Shown here: positions 1-7,206 of the stretch, piece after piece
How the letters are laid out: each line of letters opens with the position of its first letter
Position numbering within the stretch: the first letter of the stretch is position 1
Origin: Spartobacteria bacterium UBA5019
Lineage (GTDB): Bacteria > Verrucomicrobiota > Verrucomicrobiia > Chthoniobacterales > Terrimicrobiaceae
NCBI GenBank assembly: GCA_002396485.1
Contig: DGXZ01000044.1
Location: 1 to 23,158 of the forward strand
Direction: 5' to 3'
Length of the DNA: 23,158 bases
The notes under the pieces: model-generated
Databases searched by the model: none
What the model was told of the DNA's origin: nothing
The model's input: the letters and a program-made list of their open reading frames with translations, nothing else
Made by a program: the position numbers and the translations under genes

Positions 1-115
1 GACTGTTTTTTTGTTTAGCAGTGTTTTTCGTTGGAGGAATTTCTGAGCGAGGAGCAGAGCGATTGATTAAAAATATTGAATGAGTGTTTTAAAGAACATT
101 GTTTCCTAATATTTT
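1..115. other. Non-coding AT-rich end of window
   Basis: This AT-rich stretch lies downstream of the respiratory operon. I see no convincing gene in it. It contains several T-runs but no clear GC-rich hairpin that would make a terminator for the operon. Confidence 0.4.
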
Positions 116-143
116 CTCCGTGTTCTCCGTGTCCTCCGTGGTT
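116..143. repeat. Terminal repeat of MITE-like family, copy A
   Basis: This 28-bp block consists of three imperfect 9-bp units beginning CTCCGTG and ends in GGTT. It matches the right terminal repeat of the element at 22458-22588 at 27 of 28 positions. It sits directly at the 3' end of the cytochrome b gene, and the TAA stop of that gene lies at the repeat boundary (TTAACC on the minus strand). No inverted partner is visible in the 115 bases to its left, so the rest of the element either lies outside the window or is absent. Confidence 0.75.
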
Positions 144-1623
144 AATTATTCGTTTTGCGTGGCAATGTGGTGTCGCGGGCGGGGGGGATGCCGTCGGGGC
201 GGAGGGAGATCATGTAGTGGACGAGGGCTTCGACTTCGCTGGGCGAGAGGTTTTGGCCGTAGGCGGGCATGTTTCCCCCACCCTGAACGACTTGACGGAC
301 GAGTTGGGGTTTGGTGAGGCGGAGGCCGACATCGGTGAGGGCCGGGCCGCGTTCGCCGCCGAGGCCGTCGATGGCGTGGCAGTTACGGCATTGTTTGTAT
401 TGGAGAGTGACGGCGCCTTGGAGTTCGAGGGGCGTGCGGTTGAGGATTTGGGCGTCAGGCGTGGTTTCGGCGGACCAACCATTCATCACGGGCGACCATG
501 GAGATGTGACACCGAGGTAGGTGAGCATTCCAAGGGAAATCCAAACGAGGAGCGTGACGATGACGGCCACGGGGCGGCGGCGCCAGCTTTTCTCACCAGT
601 GCCGTTGACAAATGGCAGGGCGACAAGGACAAGACCGATAACGGCTGGGCCAACGAGAAGGGCGAAGGTCTCGATTTCCGCAGGCATGAGGGCGGCTACG
701 GAGAAGATCCAGAGGAACCAGAAATCCGGACGTGGGTTTGCGTCGATTTGAAGTGGGTCGGCAGGACCGCCTGGGCCTTTCGGACCGAAAAGGAGCGCAC
801 AGGTAACGATGCCTCCGATGACGAATGCAGCAGTGATAATATCTTTGTCGATGGCTTTGGGAAAAAATGGGACGCCTTCTTTTTTCAGGATGGCGGCATA
901 TTCCTTATCGTAAGTCTCACGACGAACAACCATTCCTGGAACGGGGTATTCGTTGATACCCTTGGTAAGAACCATGCGGAGGTGGAGACTGACGAGAGCA
1001 ATGACAGTGCCCGGCAGGACGAAGACGTGAAGCGCGAAGAAGCGCGAAAGGGTCTCGGAGGCGATGATCTGCCCACCGAGCATGAAGTCCACAAGTTGCT
1101 GGCCAATAAATGGAACGCGTCCCATGATGGCAGCACCAATGCCAAGTCCCCAGTAGGCGTCCTCGTCGAAGCGCAAGACTTGGCCGGTAAAGGCCAGGCC
1201 GAGGGTGCAAACAAGGAGGGCAAGTCCCGAGAGCCAAGTGATTTCGCGGGGGTATTTGTAAGCACCGAAAAGGAAAACTTGCGTCATGTGCAAGAGCATG
1301 ATGCCCACCATGAAGTCCGAACCCCAGTAATGCATGGCGCGCAGGAACCAACCGAGTTGCTGGTGGTAGGTCAGATACTCCAGTGTCGCATAGGCTTCGT
1401 CAGCGGAAGGCACATAGACGAGCGCGAGCATGATGCCGGTGACGAGCTGCAGCATGAAGCAGAGGAGCGTGGCGCTGCCGAAGACATAGAACCAGCTGCC
1501 GGCGCTCTGCGGAACATGGTGACCCGCGGTGGATTCCCAGATTTTTTTGACATGCAGGCGGTCGTCCACCCAATTGAAGACGCCGAGGCCGAGGTCGGTC
1601 AGTTTTTGGATCGGAACCTTCAT
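142..1623 (-). CDS. Cytochrome b fused to a C-terminal cytochrome c domain (quinol:cytochrome c reductase)
   Basis: This 493-residue membrane protein is the quinol-oxidising core of a bc-type complex. Residues 1-230 form the four-helix b domain with heme ligand pairs His98/His112 and His199/His214. The spacing of 13 and then 14 intervening residues is the b6-type pattern. Residues 260-370 form a subunit-IV-like part. It carries PDFW (299-302) where the quinol-site PEWY motif normally sits. Residues 400-475 are a cytochrome c domain with the heme motif CRNCH (412-416) and the probable axial Met in NMPAYG. It is the last gene of the operon and its start overlaps the Rieske stop by ATGA. The fusion supplies an attached cytochrome c1-like carrier. 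A repeat element abuts the stop codon. Confidence 0.95.
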   Translation of the reverse strand: MKVPIQKLTDLGLGVFNWVDDRLHVKKIWESTAGHHVPQSAGSWFYVFGSATLLCFMLQLVTGIMLALVYVPSADEAYATLEYLTYHQQLGWFLRAMHYWGSDFMVGIMLLHMTQVFLFGAYKYPREITWLSGLALLVCTLGLAFTGQVLRFDEDAYWGLGIGAAIMGRVPFIGQQLVDFMLGGQIIASETLSRFFALHVFVLPGTVIALVSLHLRMVLTKGINEYPVPGMVVRRETYDKEYAAILKKEGVPFFPKAIDKDIITAAFVIGGIVTCALLFGPKGPGGPADPLQIDANPRPDFWFLWIFSVAALMPAEIETFALLVGPAVIGLVLVALPFVNGTGEKSWRRRPVAVIVTLLVWISLGMLTYLGVTSPWSPVMNGWSAETTPDAQILNRTPLELQGAVTLQYKQCRNCHAIDGLGGERGPALTDVGLRLTKPQLVRQVVQGGGNMPAYGQNLSPSEVEALVHYMISLRPDGIPPARDTTLPRKTNN

Positions 1624-2192
1624 GCGTTGGGCTGTGCGAGTGTGGGCAGGGCTCCTGCGAGGATCATGAGGTTGCCGTTATCGATCTTGAATTCGTAGGT
1701 GAAAAGACCGCGAGGAGGGGGACCGGCAGCGTGCTGACCGTTCTCATAGTAGGCTCCGCCGTGGCAGGGGCACATGAAAAGTTTGGACTCCTCGAACCAG
1801 CGGACCGGGCAGCCGAGGTGGGCACAATTGATGGCAAAAACTTGGAACTCATTGCCTTTGATGCGGCGCACCCAGCAAGGGATGTCGGCGGTCGAGCCAT
1901 CCCAGGAACGGCGGACGGGATTTTTATAGTTGCCGAGGCGGGTTTTGCCTTCAGGGAATTTTTCGACGGGTCCGAGGCTAACCCAATCGAGTTGATGGGG
2001 TTTTAAGAAGGAGGAGAGGACATAACCCAGAAGCGGGATGCCTACGGCTGCACCGGCGAGGGCGTTCAGGCCAAAACCAAGGGCGAGCATGAACTCGCGG
2101 CGGGTCTTTTTCTTTGGATCCTCGCAGGTTGAGGAACCGGAGCAAGCGCAAGGGGCCTGGTCTTTAGGATCTTGAGCGGGGTCTTGGTTCAT
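1620..2192 (-). CDS. Rieske iron-sulfur protein of the bc complex
   Basis: This 190-residue protein carries electrons from quinol to the c-type heme of complex III. A basic KKKTRREFM segment at 28-35 precedes one hydrophobic helix (about 36-62), a Tat-like N-terminal anchor. The 2Fe-2S cluster boxes are complete: CAHLGC gives Cys123, His125 and disulfide Cys128, and CPCHGG gives Cys141, disulfide Cys143 and His144. A proline-rich turn (GPPPRG) follows, as in the family. The Cys-rich N-terminus before the anchor (PCACSG, about 14-23) is an extension I cannot assign. The gene overlaps its neighbours by ATGA on both sides, so it should be translated in step with cytochrome b and the diheme cytochrome. 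Confidence 0.95.
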   Translation of the reverse strand: MNQDPAQDPKDQAPCACSGSSTCEDPKKKTRREFMLALGFGLNALAGAAVGIPLLGYVLSSFLKPHQLDWVSLGPVEKFPEGKTRLGNYKNPVRRSWDGSTADIPCWVRRIKGNEFQVFAINCAHLGCPVRWFEESKLFMCPCHGGAYYENGQHAAGPPPRGLFTYEFKIDNGNLMILAGALPTLAQPNA

Positions 2193-2890
2193 TTTTTAGC
2201 GGGAGCTGGCGTGATGGGTTGATCGAATTCGTTGACGCGTTGGGAGACGAGCCAAGCGGTGATATCCGAGATGGCGGCGGGCGACATGGGCGAACCGGGT
2301 GTGCGATGGGCGAAGTCGGGGCAACCGAGTTCCGGACGGCCTGCGATAGTCACTGTGCGGAGGTATTGGTTGCTCACGAGGTTGAGGTAGTCGCGGTCCA
2401 CGACGGATCCGGCTTTTCCGCCTGTGCCATCGTCTCCATGGCAGGAGGCGCAGGATTGGGTGAAGGCGGCCTTGCCCGCAGCGACATCGCCGAGTGGCGC
2501 GCTGTAGGGAGGGAGCGGGGCGTTCGGGAGTTTCGAGGCATCCTTCCAAGCGAGGAGGCCTTTCACAATGGTGTCGATTTGCTCATCCGAGAGAGAGCCG
2601 CCATTTTCCCTGGCGAAGGCCGGCATGTTGTAGCCGGGGACGCCGTTTGCGATAGCGTCGCGGAGTTTTTCCTCTAGGACGATGGCGAGGTAGAGGGGAT
2701 TTTTGAGAGTGATTGAGCCGGCGATGGATTTGCCATCACCATGGCAAGCGATGCAGTTTTGCGCGTAGAGTTGAGTGAAGCCGGTCACATCGGCTGGGGA
2801 TTTCCATTTGTCAGCGAGGGTGGGTTTTCCCGGAGGCTTGCAGGAAATGAAGCCGAGGACTGGAATCAGAAGAAAGAGAAGGCGTTTCAT
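2189..2890 (-). CDS. Diheme cytochrome c lipoprotein of the bc-caa3 operon
   Basis: This 233-residue protein starts with a lipoprotein signal: MKRLL, a hydrophobic core, then FISC with the lipid-bearing Cys at 17. Two cytochrome c domains follow. The first has CIACH (46-50) with probable axial Met in NMPAF (near 89). The second has CASCH (147-151) with probable axial Met in SPMSP (near 202). It probably links the Rieske/cytochrome b complex to the caa3 oxidase on the outer face of the membrane. I chose the ATG at 2890 because it overlaps the upstream stop by ATGA and begins the signal peptide. The reading frame is open further upstream, but that part is antisense-like low-complexity sequence inside the preceding gene. 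Confidence 0.9.
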   Translation of the reverse strand: MKRLLFLLIPVLGFISCKPPGKPTLADKWKSPADVTGFTQLYAQNCIACHGDGKSIAGSITLKNPLYLAIVLEEKLRDAIANGVPGYNMPAFARENGGSLSDEQIDTIVKGLLAWKDASKLPNAPLPPYSAPLGDVAAGKAAFTQSCASCHGDDGTGGKAGSVVDRDYLNLVSNQYLRTVTIAGRPELGCPDFAHRTPGSPMSPAAISDITAWLVSQRVNEFDQPITPAPAKK

Positions 2891-3708
2891 GAATTTTCCT
2901 CCGGAGCTTCGATGCCGAGCTTGGCGGCGAGTGAGAGCGACTGCATGGTTTCCACTTTTTCCTCCTTGAAGACGACATAGCCGCAGACCATGCCGAAAGC
3001 GACCTGGCAAACGACGAACCATGGCCAATCCACATGCACTGCGAGTGCGGGATTGATGAAACGGATTGTGGCGAAGAGGAATCCGCTCCAGATGAGGGGC
3101 GTCATGATGCCGCCCCAGAACCACTCGAATTTGGCGGGAAGCATGGGAAGGAGGACGATGTAGAGGAGTCCGATCATGATGGATACCGAGCCATGACTGA
3201 TAACGGCCACGATGAATCCCACTAGGTGGAATTGGGACAGGGCGGATTGCGAGGCCTCCGCGAGTGATGGAACGGCTGCGGCAGCAAGAAGGTTCACTGG
3301 ATACCAGATGCTGTTGTATTTGAAATACCCCCAGGCACATGCGAGAATGGCCATAGCCACTGCGCCCACGATGCCGCCTTTGACGCCGGCCATGAGCGGC
3401 GGAACTTCCACGGGGAGGCGCATGCGGTGCCCCCGCTGACCAATCTTGAGGTATTTTATCGAGCGGGCGGTGGTGTAAGGTTGAGGCGCTTCCTCGAGAG
3501 CCACGGCGTAGTGCCTCGGATGAGGAAAAACATCGAGGAACCATCCGGCGAATCCTACGAGGCCGATGAGAACTCCGATGAAAGTGATAAAAAAACTGGT
3601 CACGAGACCGGCAAAAAGAAGCACTAATCCGAAGGCGGCAATGATCGGCCAACCGGTAGGTTCGGGGAGTTCGACAAATTTCGGATCTTCCGGGTCAGGA
3701 GTATTCAT
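2887..3708 (-). CDS. Multi-pass membrane protein of the respiratory operon, unassigned
   Basis: This 273-residue protein is not one I can name. A short acidic N-terminus is followed by two close hydrophobic helices (about 19-60), resembling small subunit-IV-type proteins of haem-copper oxidases. A soluble loop (about 62-108) comes next, then about four further helices (roughly 110-130, 160-190, 198-218 and 228-248), and a charged C-terminal tail. A conserved-looking YFKYNSIWYPVN segment follows helix three. It lies between oxidase subunit III and the diheme cytochrome with ATGA overlaps on both sides, so it is very likely made with the complex. A structural or assembly subunit is my inference. 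No haem or copper motif is visible. The ATG at 3708 was preferred to an upstream in-frame start inside subunit III. Confidence 0.8.
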   Translation of the reverse strand: MNTPDPEDPKFVELPEPTGWPIIAAFGLVLLFAGLVTSFFITFIGVLIGLVGFAGWFLDVFPHPRHYAVALEEAPQPYTTARSIKYLKIGQRGHRMRLPVEVPPLMAGVKGGIVGAVAMAILACAWGYFKYNSIWYPVNLLAAAAVPSLAEASQSALSQFHLVGFIVAVISHGSVSIMIGLLYIVLLPMLPAKFEWFWGGIMTPLIWSGFLFATIRFINPALAVHVDWPWFVVCQVAFGMVCGYVVFKEEKVETMQSLSLAAKLGIEAPEENS

Positions 3709-4304
3709 TGTGGGACGCGGACGCTGAGGATGTAAACGACGGTGAGGACAACGATCCAGATGCAATCGACGAAATGCCAGTAGTAGGAAATCGCTTCGAC
3801 ATGCTCGGTGTGGTCGGAGTGCAGGCGCCCGCGAAGGGCGGAAATGAGGATTCCAAGTAGGAGGAGGACACCGACGATCACATGGAAGGCATGGAGACCA
3901 ACGAGGGAGTAAAATGTGGTGCCAAAGGTATTTGAGGCGAGGGTGAGATTTTTTTCAAAGATGAGGTGATACCACTCCGCGCCGGTGAAGTAGAGGAAGT
4001 AAACGCCAAGTGCCGCCGTGACTCCCCACCAGAGCGAGAAGCCGGGTTTGTTGCCAGCGTGAAGGCAGCGTTCGGCCAGAAAGATTGTGCCGCTGCTGCT
4101 GAAGAGGGCGATTGTGCCAAGGAGCGGGAATTCCAAAACCTCATGGGGATACGGGCCGTTGAGGCTTTTCCCCATGTAGAAGAGGTAGGCTACGACGAAG
4201 ATCGTGAAGAGGGCGGACTCGGCGAGGATCAGGGTGAGGATGCCGAGTTTCCTTGGGGATGGCAATTTCCAGTCGGCTGGATTTTCTGTGGTGGCGTAGT
4301 TCAT
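3705..4304 (-). CDS. ctaE: Cytochrome c oxidase subunit III
   Basis: This 199-residue protein is the short five-helix form of subunit III. Family signatures are visible: the glutamate in LAES (29) of the first helix, FYSLVGLHAFHV (131-142) and the C-terminal YYWHFVDCIW (174-183). It is an integral membrane subunit that supports the catalytic core of a haem-copper oxidase. Its start overlaps the stop of subunit I and its stop overlaps the next start, both as ATGA. Confidence 0.95.
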   Translation of the reverse strand: MNYATTENPADWKLPSPRKLGILTLILAESALFTIFVVAYLFYMGKSLNGPYPHEVLEFPLLGTIALFSSSGTIFLAERCLHAGNKPGFSLWWGVTAALGVYFLYFTGAEWYHLIFEKNLTLASNTFGTTFYSLVGLHAFHVIVGVLLLLGILISALRGRLHSDHTEHVEAISYYWHFVDCIWIVVLTVVYILSVRVPQ

Positions 4305-5998
4305 TCGTGTTTCCAGTCTGGATCTTCTGGATGCTTGGCATCCCAGAGCGGGCGGCGGCTTTTCACAACGGGGAGTTTTGCGAAGTTGTATTCAGGAGGT
4401 GGCGAAGTGGTCGCCCACTCGAGCGTCCAGGCATCCCATGGATCATCACCCGATTTTTTACCCCAGATGTATGAGTAAATGAGGTTGTAAACAAAGAAGA
4501 GAATGCCGGCGGCTTGAATGGCTACGCCGATGGTCGAGATGAGGTTCATCGTATCCCACCCACGGTCATCTTGGTAGGTATAGATGCGGCGTGGCATTCC
4601 CAAGAATCCCAGAAAATGCTGCGGCAGGAAGGTGACATGGAAGCCGATGGTGAAGAGCCAGAAATGCCAGAGACCGAGCTTGTGGTCCGGCATCTTGCCA
4701 AAGGCTTTCGGATACCAATAGTAGATGCCAGCGAAGATCGTGAAGAGCAGTCCACCAATGAGCACATAGTGGAAGTGGGCTACAACGAAATACGAATCGC
4801 TCAACTGCCAAGTGAATGGCGCCACGGCCAGCATGACGCCCGTAAGACCCGCGATGAGGAACTGGAAGAGGAAGCCGATGCAAAAAATGAGCGGCAGCTC
4901 GAAACGAAGTTTGCCTCCATACATGGTGGCGAGCCAGTTGAATATTTTGATGCCTGTGGGTATGGAAACGAGCAGCGTCGAGGTGACGAAGAAGGCATTG
5001 GCCAGCGAGACCATGCCCACACAGAACATATGGTGAGCCCAGACACCCAAGCTGATAAAGGCAATAGCCACGACAGCAGCCACCATGATCGGATAACCGA
5101 AGATTGGCTTACGGGAGAAAACCGGAATCACCTCGGAGGTAATCGCAAAGGCCGGCATGATGAGGATGTAAACCTCGGGGTGGCCAAAGATCCAAAAGAA
5201 ATGCTGCCAGAGCACGGCATCGCCACCAGCCTGAGTGTCAAAGAATTTCGCGCCGAGGTAGCGGTCCAGCGAAATCATGATTTGACAAGCCGAGAGGCAA
5301 GGCAGGGCGAGAATGACAAGAAAAGACAGCACGACCATGCACCAGACGAAAATTGGCAAGCGGCCGAGGGTCATTCCGGGGCAGCGCATGCAGAAGACAG
5401 TGACCAGAATATTCAGCGCGGTCGCCACGCTACCAATGCCGCCTAGGAGGAGCGAAAGCGTCCAGTAATCCGTGCTATGACCTCGAGAGAACGCCTTGGT
5501 GGTCAATGGCGAATAAGCAAACCAACCGACATCCGGTGCGGAGCCTGCGGCGTAGAGACCGGGGGCGCCGACATAGCTGAAATACAGGAATAAACCGCTG
5601 AAGAAGAAAACCCAGAAACCAAAGGCATTCAGACGGGGGAATGCCATATCCCTTGCACCGATCATGAGTGGGACGAGGTAGTTGGCGAAGCCGAAGGCGA
5701 GCGGCATGCCGACCAGAAAAACCATGGTCGTGCCGTGCATGGTGAAGCTCTGGTTGAAGACATCCGGCGGCAGGAAGTGGTTATTCGGGAAAGCCAACTG
5801 GATGCGCATGAGCCCTGCGAGGAGGCCGGCGATGACGAAGAAAAGCAGTCCCGCCCCGATATACATGAGGCCGAGTTTTTTGTGGTCTACCGTGAAGACC
5901 AGTTGCTGCATGACGCGAGTCAGCGATCCCGTCTCCTCCCCTACCCTCACGGGTTCAGGCATGCGGTAGTTCTCGTCGATGATGATTTCCTGAGACAT
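4301..5998 (-). CDS. ctaD: Cytochrome c oxidase subunit I (caa3 type)
   Basis: This 565-residue protein is the catalytic subunit that reduces oxygen and pumps protons. All key ligands are present: the haem a His in SFTMHGTT, the CuB His with the cross-linked Tyr in FGHPEVY, the CuB pair in WAHHMF, and both haem His in VAHFHYV. The Glu in GHPEVY and the Thr and Lys of IPTGIK mark an A-type oxidase with D and K proton channels. I chose the ATG at 5998 (MSQEI) because the usual N-terminal block (FTVDHKKLGLMY) follows at the normal distance. An upstream in-frame ATG at 6085 would overlap the end of subunit II and looks spurious. Confidence 0.95.
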   Translation of the reverse strand: MSQEIIIDENYRMPEPVRVGEETGSLTRVMQQLVFTVDHKKLGLMYIGAGLLFFVIAGLLAGLMRIQLAFPNNHFLPPDVFNQSFTMHGTTMVFLVGMPLAFGFANYLVPLMIGARDMAFPRLNAFGFWVFFFSGLFLYFSYVGAPGLYAAGSAPDVGWFAYSPLTTKAFSRGHSTDYWTLSLLLGGIGSVATALNILVTVFCMRCPGMTLGRLPIFVWCMVVLSFLVILALPCLSACQIMISLDRYLGAKFFDTQAGGDAVLWQHFFWIFGHPEVYILIMPAFAITSEVIPVFSRKPIFGYPIMVAAVVAIAFISLGVWAHHMFCVGMVSLANAFFVTSTLLVSIPTGIKIFNWLATMYGGKLRFELPLIFCIGFLFQFLIAGLTGVMLAVAPFTWQLSDSYFVVAHFHYVLIGGLLFTIFAGIYYWYPKAFGKMPDHKLGLWHFWLFTIGFHVTFLPQHFLGFLGMPRRIYTYQDDRGWDTMNLISTIGVAIQAAGILFFVYNLIYSYIWGKKSGDDPWDAWTLEWATTSPPPEYNFAKLPVVKSRRPLWDAKHPEDPDWKHE

Positions 5999-6009
5999 GG
6001 TGCTGTTGG

Positions 6010-7116
6010 CTACTTGAGAGTTTGGAGATAGGCCACGAGCGAGTCGAGTTGCTGAGGCGAGAGTTTCATATCCGGCATGTAGCAACCGGGCTTAAGGGAG
6101 TCGGGCTGGAAGAGCCAAGCGTGGAGGTTTTCCGGCGTGTTGGCGGCAACACCTGCGCCGAGTGTTTGACGGATGGCAAACTTCGTGAGATCGGGGCCAA
6201 AAACGCCCTCGGCAGGGGTCGAGTCGATTTTGTGGCAGGCGACGCAAGAGAGGTCGTAAAAGTCTTTTTTTCCCTGAATGGCGATGACATCCTTAGGCTC
6301 AGACGGGAGTTGCTTTTGGTTTTCCACCCATTTTTGGAAATCCTCCGGGGTTTGGACGATGACGCGGAGGAGCATATTGGCATGTTGGGTGCCGCAATAC
6401 TCGGCACAATTCCCGAGAAAGACGCCGGTTTTGAAAGGCTCGATCCAAGTGTGATTGACGCGGTTTGGCACGAGGTCGGTTTTTCCTGCGAGTTGTGGCA
6501 CCCAGAAGCTGTGGATGACATCGGCTGATTCGAGGATGATATGGGTCGGGCGAGGTTTGCCATCCTTGCTACTCACTGGCACATGGATTTCGTTGGCGGT
6601 GATGATGCCGAGTTCGGGGTATTGGATTTCCCACCACCACTGGTGACCGATGAGGCGAATTTGTAAGGCGTCCTCTGGCATGGGCCGATCTTGAATCTCG
6701 ACGATCGAGCGGGCGGAAACCAGCACAAGCACAAAAACAATCAGGCAGGGAATGACAGTCCAAGCCATTTCGATATTGTAGCTGCCGTAAACCTGCGGAG
6801 GTTCTTCGAGATGGTCTTCCGGTCCACGTGGGCGGAATTTGATGAGGACGTAAGCCAGAACGGCCAGAACGACGAGAAAAATGCCGAGGCAGATGAGAAG
6901 CACGAGGTGCGTCGGCTCGAGGAGCAGTTCGGCCGGGCGGGAAAGCGGTTGGAATATGTCCGCGATTCGATGAATCTCAGGAGTTGGGGTAGCTTGCGGT
7001 TCGGCGGCGAAAGAAGCGGTGCCCGCCGTGAAAATCAGAAGCGCAGCTGTCGCAAAAGGGGTGAATGTTTTTAGGAAACCCGGAATGTAGAACCTGAACA
7101 GCGACACGCCTGCCAT
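6010..7116 (-). CDS. ctaC: Cytochrome c oxidase subunit II with fused cytochrome c domain (caa3)
   Basis: This 368-residue protein is the electron-entry subunit. It has an N-terminal signal-like segment (about 15-38), two membrane helices (about 70-92 and 117-136) and a periplasmic cupredoxin domain. The CuA ligands are His202 and the CAEYCGTQHANM block (Cys237, Glu239, Cys241, His245, Met248). GHQWWWEIQYP (158-167) is the aromatic electron-entry patch. The C-terminal cytochrome c domain has CVACH (291-295) and a probable axial Met in GCYMP. The fusion defines a caa3-type oxidase. It is the first gene of the seven-gene operon and ends 11 bases before subunit I. No clear Shine-Dalgarno precedes the ATG at 7116. 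Confidence 0.95.
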   Translation of the reverse strand: MAGVSLFRFYIPGFLKTFTPFATAALLIFTAGTASFAAEPQATPTPEIHRIADIFQPLSRPAELLLEPTHLVLLICLGIFLVVLAVLAYVLIKFRPRGPEDHLEEPPQVYGSYNIEMAWTVIPCLIVFVLVLVSARSIVEIQDRPMPEDALQIRLIGHQWWWEIQYPELGIITANEIHVPVSSKDGKPRPTHIILESADVIHSFWVPQLAGKTDLVPNRVNHTWIEPFKTGVFLGNCAEYCGTQHANMLLRVIVQTPEDFQKWVENQKQLPSEPKDVIAIQGKKDFYDLSCVACHKIDSTPAEGVFGPDLTKFAIRQTLGAGVAANTPENLHAWLFQPDSLKPGCYMPDMKLSPQQLDSLVAYLQTLK

Positions 7117-7146
7117 CCAAATTGGGAAAACTCCATCTGGGAAGTA

Positions 7147-7191
7147 TTTTTTTTAAAAAAAACCGACATAATCCGCCGCGAGAATGGTCGG
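7147..7191 (-). terminator. Possible intrinsic terminator after htrA
   Basis: Reading the minus strand from the htrA stop, a 5-bp stem (CCGAC/GTCGG, arms 7187-7191 and 7163-7167) with a GC-rich 19-base loop is followed by eight T and then eight A (7162-7147). The stem is short, so this is tentative. The T8A8 tract could instead serve the promoter of the respiratory operon that starts at 7116. Confidence 0.3.
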
Positions 7192-7206
7192 GGGCGCCGG
7201 TCTATT

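Noticed and set aside
76..1698. Long open frame of 540 codons antisense to cytochrome b and Rieske
   Set aside because: The opposite strand encodes complete haem and iron-sulfur motifs. The antisense product is rich in charged, low-complexity residues, as expected from third-position GC bias.
2891..3652. Upstream extension of the diheme cytochrome frame to 487 codons
   Set aside because: The extension lies inside the preceding membrane protein gene, is Arg/Ser/His-rich, and would bury the lipoprotein signal that begins at 2890.
4514..5446. Long open frame antisense to oxidase subunit I
   Set aside because: It lies entirely inside a gene with all catalytic ligands. The product is His/Glu/Asp-rich and has no recognisable domain.
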